Of a stretch of DNA of 64,000 bases, positions 8,477-16,337 are shown in pieces. The stretch comes from HTCC5015 sp051747425. GTDB taxonomy: Bacteria > Pseudomonadota > Gammaproteobacteria > HTCC5015. The notes beneath the pieces were generated by a model, which made no database searches, was not told the DNA's origin, and was given only the letters and a program-made list of their open reading frames with translations. The stretch lies in NCBI GenBank assembly GCA_051747425.1, contig JBNJGD010000005.1, positions 86,635-150,634 on the forward strand, given 5' to 3'. Made by a program: the position numbers and the translations under genes. Position 1 is the first letter of the stretch. Every line of letters starts with the position of its first letter.

Positions 8477-9865
8477 CTAGTGAGCCGATATTCGCAAATT
8501 GGTCCCGGTCATATCCAGGCCGGAAATTTTGGCTATGCCCAGCAGGTTGCCCTGGTTGGCATTCAAGTAAGCTTCATTGAAATAGTTACCACTATCTGTT
8601 GCGCCGCGTATACCACCAGCGTCCCCCCCCTGGGTCTGCAAGGTCGGCACACCATTGCTATCCAGTGTGGCCGGCCCCAGTTGCAAAGCAAACTCCAGGT
8701 CCGAGCTGGTAATCAAGGGCGAGACGACCAACGCTGGTGGGCGACCACCTCCGCCAGCGTCCACATCCAGGCGAATGCCCGGCTCACCAGTAATCAGGGC
8801 ATCCATGTTAAACAGTGCATCACCATCCTGGATATTGGTCACACCAAGATCCATCACATAGTCGCCACGGAAACGCACTTGCACGGCGTTACCGCCAGCG
8901 GCCGTATCCACCGTAATACTGGTGCCACCGGGAATCCGGTTAATAAAGTCGGCCACCGTATTGCCATCGGTCTTAGGCGCAAAGGCCTCGTCGGACATCC
9001 CCAAACCAAAGCTGATCAACTGGTCTTCGATGGGCGTTAGCACAATAGACGGCGTACCGAATGCACCACCGGAGTCCGCCTCACCGTAAAAGGCGCCCGT
9101 CAAACGCATATCGTATATATTGAAAAACCCCGGGCTACCACCATCATAGCCATCCTCATCCCCAAGGAAAATGTCCAAGCCACCGTTGGCAAAGGGATTG
9201 CCCGGATCCTCCGAGGGGAAGGCCATTTCCACCACCAGAGCCGCAGTGGTTACCGCCGGGTCCGGGGCAGTAACCGAAATCCAGCCGGTACTGGGGTATT
9301 TAAAACCTATGTCGGCCAGCTTGGTACCATCGGCGTTGTCGACAAGGTCATTGGCCGGGTCGGCCACAATGCCCCACTCCCCGACTGAGGCCAGATCGTT
9401 ACCCGGCTCCAGGGAGAGTACAAAACCGGGGCGGCCAGTCGGCCCAAAGCCACCAGCTCCATCCGAGCCCGGGACATCAGAGTCAAAATCCAAAAAAATC
9501 GGGTCGGACTCAAATACCAGATTCTGCAGCACAAATGCCCCATTGGGAGCGAGCGCATTATTGTCGATGTTGCCGTCGCCGTCTATATCGGCGTTCAGAG
9601 CCACCTCGTCGACACCGCGGTCATCAACGATTTTAAGGTCTACCCCGCGAACCGTCTGATTCAGCTGTATGTTATCTGCCGGCCGATCGATATTGTAGTT
9701 ATGCTGGGCGCCGTCCGGGGCGCTGTCGGGAAAATCCATGGTTAAACTAAAGCCAGCCTGCCCGCTCACTTCTCCCATCGCCTGCTCGTCCATAGGCTGC
9801 AATGCCCCCAGAGCGGGGGCAGCACAGATCAGGTACAACGAAATTGTGGCGATAGCGCGTTTCAC
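8477..9865 (-). CDS. FilA/DUF6160-like secreted protein, large paralogue
   Basis: A 462-residue exported protein starting at a GTG. The signal peptide ends near ALGAL (about residue 22). The mature N-terminus reads MDEQAMGEVSGQAGFSLTMDF, the DExxLxxVxGQAGF pattern I associate with DUF6160 and with FilA of the Acinetobacter fil system (from memory, not searched). The remainder is rich in Asp, Gly and Asn with few charged basic residues, suits a beta-rich secreted fibre or adhesin, and ends RISAH. Modules LGDEDGYDGGSPGFFNIYD and ISFGLGMSDE are shared with the small gene upstream. It is followed after 2-26 nt by the next gene, so the two are likely co-transcribed. Confidence 0.75.
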   Translation of the reverse strand: MKRAIATISLYLICAAPALGALQPMDEQAMGEVSGQAGFSLTMDFPDSAPDGAQHNYNIDRPADNIQLNQTVRGVDLKIVDDRGVDEVALNADIDGDGNIDNNALAPNGAFVLQNLVFESDPIFLDFDSDVPGSDGAGGFGPTGRPGFVLSLEPGNDLASVGEWGIVADPANDLVDNADGTKLADIGFKYPSTGWISVTAPDPAVTTAALVVEMAFPSEDPGNPFANGGLDIFLGDEDGYDGGSPGFFNIYDMRLTGAFYGEADSGGAFGTPSIVLTPIEDQLISFGLGMSDEAFAPKTDGNTVADFINRIPGGTSITVDTAAGGNAVQVRFRGDYVMDLGVTNIQDGDALFNMDALITGEPGIRLDVDAGGGGRPPALVVSPLITSSDLEFALQLGPATLDSNGVPTLQTQGGDAGGIRGATDSGNYFNEAYLNANQGNLLGIAKISGLDMTGTNLRISAH

Positions 9866-9887
9866 GGTGATTTATGCAGCCTGTTAG

Positions 9888-9901
9888 AGCGGTATACCGC
9901 T
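9888..9901. promoter_or_regulatory. 14-bp perfect palindrome upstream of the large FilA-like gene
   Basis: AGCGGTATACCGCT is a perfect palindrome, 22 nt upstream of the GTG at 9865. It occupies the position of an operator or a short leader hairpin between the upstream terminator and the gene. Confidence 0.4.
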
Positions 9902-9956
9902 TCGTGTTTGTGTCTCTCTTTGCGCTGTATACCCTATAAAACCGGGTACACAGGGC

Positions 9957-9988
9957 AAAAAGAGAGGGTTACCCCAGGGGCAACCCTC
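9957..9988 (-). terminator. Rho-independent terminator after the small FilA-like gene
   Basis: On the minus strand GAGGGTT and AACCCTC arms enclose a loop that itself pairs CCCC with GGGG. This is followed by TCTCTTTTT. It lies 12 nt after the stop of the 151-residue gene and before the 462-residue gene, so it separates the highly expressed small gene from the rest or allows partial read-through. Confidence 0.75.
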
Positions 9989-9999
9989 CGCCAGAACGC

Positions 10000-10455
10000 T
10001 TAGTGCGCCTGGATGGTCTGGGTCATGCCAGCAGGCAGGGCGATGCGAACATCCGCCATCTTGTTGCCGCCAGTGTTTGTGGGCGCTGTGTTGTTAGCAT
10101 CAGCCACACCCAGAGCGAAGGTGATGGTCATGGCACTTTCCTGCTCGAGAACGATAGCGTTGGCACCGCCGTCGAAGTCGATGTTGATGGTGCCTTCGTT
10201 CTGAACATCAAAAATGTTCAGGTAACCAGCAGAACCATCAATAGTGGAAACAGAGGAACCTGAACCTGTGTAGCCGTCGTCGTCACCCAGAGAAATGTCG
10301 ATACCTTCAGTACCGGCAAAGTCTGTGGTGATGGTGAAACCGGCTTGACCAGTAACGGCTTCCAGAGAAGCGTCGTCCATAGCCTTCAGCTCAGCCTGGG
10401 CACCAAAAGAAGCGGCAACAGCAGCTGCCAGAGCAGTAGTTTTTACGAATTTCAT
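10000..10455 (-). CDS. FilA/DUF6160-like secreted protein, small paralogue
   Basis: A 151-residue exported protein. The signal peptide ends at FGAQA (about residue 21). The mature chain starts with LKAMDDASLEAVTGQAGFTI. It then carries LGDDDGYTGSG, AGYLNIFDVQNEG and ITFALGVADANNTAP, each with a counterpart in the 462-residue neighbour, and ends IQAH. It is acidic, rich in Ala, Gly, Asp and Thr, and has no Cys. The start is well supported by CAGGAGTTAAATCAT directly before the ATG. It has its own palindrome upstream and its own strong terminator, as expected for an abundant structural subunit. I infer it is the major subunit of the system. Confidence 0.78.
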   Translation of the reverse strand: MKFVKTTALAAAVAASFGAQAELKAMDDASLEAVTGQAGFTITTDFAGTEGIDISLGDDDGYTGSGSSVSTIDGSAGYLNIFDVQNEGTINIDFDGGANAIVLEQESAMTITFALGVADANNTAPTNTGGNKMADVRIALPAGMTQTIQAH

Positions 10456-10492
10456 ATGATTTAACTCCTGAATTAAAAACGAATTACAGTTC

Positions 10493-10510
10493 GATTACAT
10501 CGATGTAATC
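10493..10510. promoter_or_regulatory. 18-bp perfect palindrome upstream of the small FilA-like gene
   Basis: GATTACATCGATGTAATC is a perfect 18-bp palindrome located 38-55 nt upstream of the start codon at 10455. A further ATTACA half lies 11 nt closer to the gene. The position suits an operator over or next to the promoter of the fil/fap-like locus. The binding protein is unknown. Confidence 0.5.
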
Positions 10511-10708
10511 AGAGCCACGGCGGAGTAATACTGCTTTTAGCTCCCCCCCGAGAACTCTGTTTGAAGAATCTATAACAGCAAATACCCCAGTGCAAGCACT
10601 TTTTAAATCACCTTATTTAGTTTGGCAGTGGGCAAAAAGCCCAGCTGCGCCGCGTGACGGGATGCTGCCGGCTTGAAGGTTTCCCAAATAATGCCCGCAG
10701 ACTACCCG

Positions 10709-11509
10709 CTATATTCGCAACGATGCCTCAGCCGCCAACACAGACTCCCCAAGCCGCCGCCCCAACACGCCGTAACGCCGCTCGCTAAAGACCAGTTCAC
10801 CGTCGGGGGCCTGTGTGACCACGCTGGCACTGCGCGTGCCGTAAACCAATGAAGCCACAAACAGGGGCGACAAACGACGCTCCCAGGCCAGGGGGACTCC
10901 GGTATCCGGCAGCTCCCCGTCCGGCGGGCGCCAGCGGTCTTCCAGAAGACCGGCCAAATCCCGGCGCAAAACATTGGCACTCTGGACATCACCCGTTCCC
11001 AACCGGTCATATTGCTCGAGTAACGCCTCAAAACGCCCTTTTGCCCGAACCACTTTGGGCCAGGGCGTGTCCAGCAGGTGATTGCTCAAACCGTAGATCC
11101 CGGCGGGCAATTGCCGCACTTCCCCGCTCACATGGCCGTAATACCACAGCTCGTTACCCGCCTTGAGCAACAAATTAAACCCTTCGTAACACTCGGCCCG
11201 GCCAATCAGCCCCTCTATATAGTCCTTTGGATGCAAGTCGCCGTGAATAAAGTCACGAACAATATGACCGCGACTGACCGGACTTTCAGGTGCAGTGGGC
11301 GGGTTGCGGTAGTTGGTCAGAGCGGCAAACCGGCCGAACTGATCAGCGGCCATCCAGTAGCCACCCTGCCTGAGGTCCCGGCCGGCCATCACGCCGCCTT
11401 CGCGCCAGGTCAGAGACTCTGTGCGGCGAGCGTAAAATTCGTCTCGATTGGCCGCCACGGCCAGCGGCAGGCCTTCAACGGCCTGATGGGCAATTAAAAT
11501 CGTGCACAT
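10709..11509 (-). CDS. NRDE-family protein (TANGO2/DUF833-like)
   Basis: A 266-residue NRDE protein. It begins MCTILIAHQ, with the family's Cys at position 2, followed by the eponymous AANRDEFYARRTE near residue 19 and MAGRDLRQGGYWMA. Later motifs include LTNYRNP and GLSNHLLDTPWPKV. Family members have an Ntn-hydrolase-like fold and the eukaryotic relative TANGO2 affects lipid and haem handling; the bacterial function is not established. It is a single gene, divergent from the DUF481 gene. Confidence 0.88.
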   Translation of the reverse strand: MCTILIAHQAVEGLPLAVAANRDEFYARRTESLTWREGGVMAGRDLRQGGYWMAADQFGRFAALTNYRNPPTAPESPVSRGHIVRDFIHGDLHPKDYIEGLIGRAECYEGFNLLLKAGNELWYYGHVSGEVRQLPAGIYGLSNHLLDTPWPKVVRAKGRFEALLEQYDRLGTGDVQSANVLRRDLAGLLEDRWRPPDGELPDTGVPLAWERRLSPLFVASLVYGTRSASVVTQAPDGELVFSERRYGVLGRRLGESVLAAEASLRI

Positions 11510-11702
11510 TTATGACTCCAGTTACCGGGGCATTTATTGAATGACAGACACTGCTATTCATTATATCCAAGGGAAGTGGCTGTGCCGCGTGCGTCCGTGC
11601 CACCTGGCAACACCAGTCAGCACAAAGGCCACCCGTTTCGGCCAATCCCCAATATCGGTAAAATGCCAACTTTACACCCCAATTGAAGGAGATTATCCAC
11701 AC

Positions 11703-12452
11703 ATGCGCCGCCATTTATTCACTGTGCTTGCCTTGAGCGCCACCCTGCTGTTGGCCACTAACGCCAATGCCGAAGAGGAAAAAAACTGGTCCGGCGAAGG
11801 CGAACTCGGCTTCAGCACCACCTCGGGCAACTCCGAAACCGAAACCCTGAGCAGCAAGCTGGGCATCGACTACAAGAAAAACCTCTGGGGCAACCAGTTT
11901 GATGTCGACGCCATTCGCACCGAGAGCGAGGTCACAGACCCCGATACCGGCGCTCTGCGCACGGAAAAGACCGCCGACCGCTATGTCATCACCAACAAAC
12001 TGACCCACGACATCAATGACGACTGGTACAACTTTCTCAACGGCCGCTACGAAGACGACGAATTCAGCAGCTTTGAATACCAGGCCAACGCCACCGCCGG
12101 TTTTGGTTGGCGCGCCGTAAATAACGACTTCACCACCCTCGACCTCGAAATCGGTGCCGGTTACAAGGAAGACAAAATCCGCAGCACCGGCGAGACCGAA
12201 GACGGCGGTGTCGGCCGCTTGTTCCAGAGCCTGAGCCACGAACTCAGCGATAGCGCCAAACTCAGCCAAAGCCTGCTCGCTGAAGGCAACAGCGACAATA
12301 CCTACAGCGAACTCAATGCCGGCCTGCGCGTCGCCATCAACGGTGCACTGGCCCTCAAACTCAGCCATACAGTCAAGCACAACTCCAATGTCACCCCCGG
12401 CACCAGTGAGTACGACCGCATTACCGGCGTGAATCTGGTCTACGGGTTTTAA
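11703..12452 (+). CDS. DUF481 (YdiY-like) outer-membrane protein
   Basis: A 249-residue exported protein. The ATG at 11703 follows AAGGAGATTATCCAC and gives a signal peptide ending at ATNANA. The mature part starts GEGELGFSTTSGNSETETLS, the standard opening of DUF481, then runs as alternating amphipathic strands to the C-terminal LVYGF, with the terminal aromatic expected of outer-membrane barrels. An upstream in-frame start at 11541 is unlikely because it lacks a signal peptide. DUF481 proteins are salt-induced barrels of unknown substrate. It is probably monocistronic. Confidence 0.88.
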   Translation: MRRHLFTVLALSATLLLATNANAEEEKNWSGEGELGFSTTSGNSETETLSSKLGIDYKKNLWGNQFDVDAIRTESEVTDPDTGALRTEKTADRYVITNKLTHDINDDWYNFLNGRYEDDEFSSFEYQANATAGFGWRAVNNDFTTLDLEIGAGYKEDKIRSTGETEDGGVGRLFQSLSHELSDSAKLSQSLLAEGNSDNTYSELNAGLRVAINGALALKLSHTVKHNSNVTPGTSEYDRITGVNLVYGF

Positions 12453-12520
12453 CCCCCTCTCCCTGGCCCTCTCCCAACTGGGGAGAGGGAATTCCGGAAA
12501 GCTCAGCCACCTCTTTGGCC

Positions 12521-12594
12521 GTCATCGCGAGGAGCTGGCGACGAAGCGATCTGCCGAACCGTTCAGCAGGTTGCTTCGCTTCGCTCGCAATGAC
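12521..12594 (+). repeat. Family B intergenic repeat, copy 1
   Basis: GTCATCGCGAGGAG at one end and CTCGCAATGAC at the other bracket a divergent centre with GCGATCTGCC and TTGCTTCGCTTCG. Ends are imperfectly inverted, so the transcript can fold on itself. It is preceded by a separate inverted pair CCCTCTCCC / GGGAGAGGG (about 12466-12489). Confidence 0.8.
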
Positions 12595-12619
12595 CAACCG
12601 CTTAATAACAAAAAGCAAT

Positions 12620-12660
12620 AAAAACATAATCTGATATTCAAATCGGTTTATTCCCTCTGT
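12620..12660 (+). promoter_or_regulatory. Possible CysB site upstream of sat
   Basis: An AT-rich stretch, 50-90 nt before the sat start, contains GGTTTATTCCCTCTGTGG. TTATTCC matches the half-site commonly described for enterobacterial CysB. The only support is this similarity and the cysB gene in the same cluster. Confidence 0.35.
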
Positions 12661-12709
12661 GGTAGAGTCCGCACCATTCTCAATACACTCAAAATACACA
12701 GGAGCCACC

Positions 12710-13921
12710 ATGCCCGGACTGATCAAACCCCATGGCAGCGATGTTCTTTTGCCCCGCCTGCTCGACTCTCAGGCGGCTGAAATAGCCCGCAGCGAAGCCG
12801 CAGACCTGCCAAAAGTCGAATTGAGCTCGCGGGAGTTCGGCGACCTGATCATGCTGGGCATTGGCGGCTTTACCCCGCTCAAGGGCTTTATGAACCAGAC
12901 CGACTGGGAGGGCGTTTGCCGGGACATGAAAACCGCCGACGGCCTCTTCTGGCCCATCCCCATCACCCTGTCCACGGATGCCGACACCGCCGACTCCCTG
13001 AACGAGGGCGACAAGGTCGCCCTGACTTTTGACGGCGACATCGTCGGCACAATGAACCTGGAAGAAAAGTACACCATCGACAAGGCCTTTGAGTGCGAAC
13101 AGGTTTTCACCACCACCGACGAAGAGCACCCGGGCGTGAAAATGGTCATGGCCCAGGGCGAGGTCAACCTGGCCGGTGCCGTGGATGTCTTCTCCCAGGG
13201 CGACTTCCCCGAGCGCTTTTCCGGCATTTACATGACCCCGGCCGAGACCCGCGCCGAGTTTGAAAAGCGTGGATGGAAAAATGTCGCCGCCTTTCAGACC
13301 CGCAACCCCCTGCACCGCTCCCACGAGTACCTGGTAAAGATTGCCATCGAGATCTGTGACGGCGTGATGATTCACTCCCTGCTGGGCAACCTCAAACCCG
13401 GCGACATCCCCGCCGATGTGCGCTCCGAGGCCATTGGCACTCTGGTCGACAACTACTTTGTCGACAACACGGTGCTGCAGGCCGGCTACCCCCTGGACAT
13501 GCGCTACGCCGGTCCCCGGGAGGCCCTGCTCCACGCCGTATTCCGCCAGAACTACGGCTGCACCTACCTGATTGTAGGCCGCGACCACGCCGGCGTCGGC
13601 GACTACTACGGCCCCTTCGACGCCCATGAGATTTTCGACAAGGTGCCCGAGGGCGCCCTGTTGACCCAGCCGCTGAAAATCGACTGGACCTTCTGGTGCA
13701 AGGCCTGCAACAGCATGGCCTCGATGAAAACCTGTCCCCACGACGCCGAGGACCGATTGCTGCTGTCCGGCTCCAAGCTGCGCAAACTGCTCTCAGAAGG
13801 CGGCGAGGTACCGGAAAACTTCAGCCGTCCCGAGGTGCTAACCATTCTGCGCCGCTACTACGAGGGCCTGGCCGACGACCAGCGGGTGGAGGTCAAACTG
13901 ACGGGCGCGTCGGCTCAATAG
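12710..13921 (+). CDS. sat: Sulfate adenylyltransferase (ATP sulfurylase)
   Basis: A 403-residue single-chain ATP sulfurylase that makes adenosine 5'-phosphosulfate (APS) from ATP and sulfate. The ATG at 12710 follows ACAGGAGCCACC. Active-site motifs are QTRNPLHRSHEYL near residue 198 and GRDHAGVGDYYGPFDA near residue 290. The zinc-binding-like WCKACNSMAS with KTCPHD lies near residue 330. This homomeric type replaces CysDN and has no APS-kinase domain. It is followed by sulfite reductase and, further on, by an APS-type reductase, giving an APS-dependent assimilatory route. Confidence 0.95.
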   Translation: MPGLIKPHGSDVLLPRLLDSQAAEIARSEAADLPKVELSSREFGDLIMLGIGGFTPLKGFMNQTDWEGVCRDMKTADGLFWPIPITLSTDADTADSLNEGDKVALTFDGDIVGTMNLEEKYTIDKAFECEQVFTTTDEEHPGVKMVMAQGEVNLAGAVDVFSQGDFPERFSGIYMTPAETRAEFEKRGWKNVAAFQTRNPLHRSHEYLVKIAIEICDGVMIHSLLGNLKPGDIPADVRSEAIGTLVDNYFVDNTVLQAGYPLDMRYAGPREALLHAVFRQNYGCTYLIVGRDHAGVGDYYGPFDAHEIFDKVPEGALLTQPLKIDWTFWCKACNSMASMKTCPHDAEDRLLLSGSKLRKLLSEGGEVPENFSRPEVLTILRRYYEGLADDQRVEVKLTGASAQ

Positions 13922-13954
13922 CGCCTCTCCCGTGAAGGGAGAGGGGTGAAGACG

Positions 13955-14025
13955 GTAGGGCGGACGCGGCGCAGGCCGCTTCCGCCGGACAAGTGGCGGA
14001 GGTGCCTTCGGCACTTCCGCCCTAC
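13955..14025. repeat. Family C intergenic repeat, copy 1
   Basis: A GC-rich palindrome-like element: GTAGGGCGGACGCGGC ... TTCCGCC ... GTGGCGGAGGTGCC, then TTCGGCACTTCCGCCCTAC. The ends are inverted (GTAGGGCGGA / TTCCGCCCTAC), with an inner GTGCC-TTC-GGCAC hairpin. Other copies are at 24250 and, inverted, at 26117. Confidence 0.85.
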
Positions 14026-14105
14026 GGCTTTGTCACCGCAATGACAAAGCGTGCCACAATGACTATCAATAGATACTGAACACAGACAAACGAGCGACTG
14101 ATTAT

Positions 14106-15764
14106 ATGTACCGCTACAGCCCGAAAGACCAAAAGCTGATTGACGAACGCGTCGAGCAGTTCCGCGACCAGGTGCGCCGCAATCTGGCCGGCGAGCTGAG
14201 CGAGGACGAATTCCGCCCCCTGCGCTTGCAGAACGGACTCTACTACCAGCTCCACGCGCCCATGCTGCGCATTGCCATCCCCTACGGCATGCTCTCCTCC
14301 GACCAGCTGCGCCGCCTGGGCGACTGCGCCAAGCGCTACTCGAAGGGCTACGGCCACTTCACCACGCGCACCAATATGCAGTACAACTGGCCGCAGCTGG
14401 AGGATGTCCCGGACCTGCTCGGCGAGCTGGCAGAGCGCCATATTCACGCCATTCAGACCAGCGGTAACTGCATCCGCAACACCACGGTGGACCAGTTTGC
14501 CGGCGTGGCCAAAGACGAGATAGAAGACCCCCGCCCCTACTGCGAGCTGATTCGCCAGTGGTCGACCTTCCACCCGGAGTTCGCCTATCTGCCGCGCAAG
14601 TTCAAGATCGCCGTGAGCGGCGCCAGCAGCGACCGGGCCGCCGTCAAGTGGCACGACATCGGCCTCTACCTGGTGAAAAACGACGCCGGCAACACCGGTT
14701 TTGCCATCTGGGTTGGTGGCGGTATGGGCCGTACACCGCTGGTGGCTCAGCAGCTTTACGATTTTGTGCCCAAGAGCGACCTGCTGTCGCGGCTGGAAGC
14801 CATCCTGCGCATCTACAACCTGCAGGGCAATCGCGACAACAAGTTCAAGGCCCGCATCAAGATTCTGGTCAAGGCCCTGGGCATCGACAAAATGCGCGAG
14901 CTGGTCGACGCCGAGTGGGAGGCCATGGACAAAAGCGGGCTGGTTCTCGAGGACGAGCAGGTCGAGGCCATGAAGCAACACTTCACCAGCCCCGACTACG
15001 ACCCGAACGCGGCCGAGGCCAGCGACCTGGACGCGCGCAAGGCCGAGAACCCCGAGTTCAGCCGCTGGGTGGTCAATAACGGCACGCGCCACAAGGTGCC
15101 CGGCTATCGCGCCATGACCATTTCCCTGGCCCACGCCGACCGCGCCCCCGGGGATGTCACCACCGAGGAAATGCACGCCCTGGCCGACCTCGCCGACGAG
15201 TACAGCTTTGGCGAGATCCGCGTGACCCACGACCAGAACATCGTCTTTACTGATGTCCGCGAGGCCGACCTGTTCCCGCTTTGGCAAAAGCTGACTGACA
15301 TCGACCTGGCGCGCAGCAACATCGGCCACCTGACTGACATGATCTGCTGCCCCGGCCTGGACTACTGCGGCCTGGCCGACGCCCACTCGATCCCCATTGC
15401 CAAAGCGATCAACGACTATTTCGACGACATCGACTATGTCCACGACATCGGTCATCTGGAGATCAAGATGTCCGGCTGCATGAATGCCTGTGGCCACCAC
15501 CACGCCGGCCACATCGGCATCATGGGCCGGGAGCGCAAGGGCGAGGAATACTACGCCATCCAGATTGGCGGCTCCCGGGAGCGCGACGCCGACGCCGCCA
15601 AGGTCGTGGGCAAGCCGGTCAAGGCAGACCAGGTCGCCCCGGCGGTCAAAACCCTGCTGGATGAGTACCTCAATCTACGCGAGGGCGAAGAGAGCTTTAT
15701 CGAAACCTACCAGCGCGTGGGCATCGCCCCGTTCAAAACCGCATTCAAGGCAGTGGCCCAATGA
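14106..15764 (+). CDS. cysI: Sulfite reductase hemoprotein (nitrite/sulfite reductase family)
   Basis: A 552-residue sirohaem / 4Fe-4S reductase giving sulfide from sulfite. Two ferrodoxin-like half repeats are visible; the cluster ligands lie in CCPGLDYC near residue 415 and CMNACG near residue 460. Conserved sirohaem-contacting motifs include GYGHFTTRTNMQYNW near residue 80 and GNCIRNTT near residue 120. Its stop overlaps DUF934 as ATGA, the usual partner of this CysI type in gammaproteobacteria and a marker of assimilatory sulfite reduction. An electron donor is not encoded nearby. Confidence 0.93.
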   Translation: MYRYSPKDQKLIDERVEQFRDQVRRNLAGELSEDEFRPLRLQNGLYYQLHAPMLRIAIPYGMLSSDQLRRLGDCAKRYSKGYGHFTTRTNMQYNWPQLEDVPDLLGELAERHIHAIQTSGNCIRNTTVDQFAGVAKDEIEDPRPYCELIRQWSTFHPEFAYLPRKFKIAVSGASSDRAAVKWHDIGLYLVKNDAGNTGFAIWVGGGMGRTPLVAQQLYDFVPKSDLLSRLEAILRIYNLQGNRDNKFKARIKILVKALGIDKMRELVDAEWEAMDKSGLVLEDEQVEAMKQHFTSPDYDPNAAEASDLDARKAENPEFSRWVVNNGTRHKVPGYRAMTISLAHADRAPGDVTTEEMHALADLADEYSFGEIRVTHDQNIVFTDVREADLFPLWQKLTDIDLARSNIGHLTDMICCPGLDYCGLADAHSIPIAKAINDYFDDIDYVHDIGHLEIKMSGCMNACGHHHAGHIGIMGRERKGEEYYAIQIGGSRERDADAAKVVGKPVKADQVAPAVKTLLDEYLNLREGEESFIETYQRVGIAPFKTAFKAVAQ

Positions 15765-16225
15765 GCGAGACGCACTACATCATCAAAAAACAACGGGTCG
15801 TAGAAGACCACTTCCAGCGACTGGGCATGGACACGCCGGTTCCCGAAGGCGATATCATTGTGCCCTGGGCGCGCTGGCAACGGGAGCACGAGGCCCTGCG
15901 CGGCCACAACGGCCGCATTGGCGTCTCGGTCAACGGCGAGAACGACATCTACGCTATCGGATCCGAACTGATCCACTTCGACCTGATCGCCCTGGAATTC
16001 CCCCAGTTTGCCGACGGCCGCTGCTACAGTTTTGCCCGGCTTCTGCGCCAGCGCTTTGGCTACAAGGGCGAGCTGCGCGCCGTGGGCAATGTGCTCCGCG
16101 ACCAGATCTTCTACATGCACCGCTGCGGCATCGACGCCTTTGAACTCGAGCACGGGCGCAGCTTTGACGACGCCCTCAGCGCCTTTGAAGACTTCAGCGA
16201 CAGCTACCAGCCCGCCGTGGTTTGA
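15761..16225 (+). CDS. DUF934 protein, sulfite-reduction partner
   Basis: A 154-residue DUF934 protein translationally coupled (ATGA) to cysI. It has IIVPWARWQREHEAL near residue 30, ALEFPQFADGRCYSFARLLR near residue 77 and DQIFYMHRCGIDAFEL near residue 117, the conserved blocks of the family. No catalytic motif is obvious. The strict adjacency to CysI across proteobacteria suggests it helps sulfite reductase assembly or electron delivery; this remains inference. Confidence 0.9.
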   Translation: MSETHYIIKKQRVVEDHFQRLGMDTPVPEGDIIVPWARWQREHEALRGHNGRIGVSVNGENDIYAIGSELIHFDLIALEFPQFADGRCYSFARLLRQRFGYKGELRAVGNVLRDQIFYMHRCGIDAFELEHGRSFDDALSAFEDFSDSYQPAVV

Positions 16226-16337
16226 TTTCCCCCGGGGGATCGCCATCCCCCGGAGTCCACCCCTGCCCAGCCCTGCTTTTTTGCGGTAGTATTTGCCGAC
16301 TACAGGCTAAATCTCACCCACAAAACAGGCAGTACCC

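Noticed and set aside
12689..13741. Antisense frame opposite sat
   Set aside because: Sat motifs are intact; the antisense is Val/Gly-rich shadow.
14022..15512. A 496-residue frame antisense to cysI
   Set aside because: Same shadow effect; Val/Gly/Ala-rich composition and no domain, while cysI has all cluster and sirohaem motifs.
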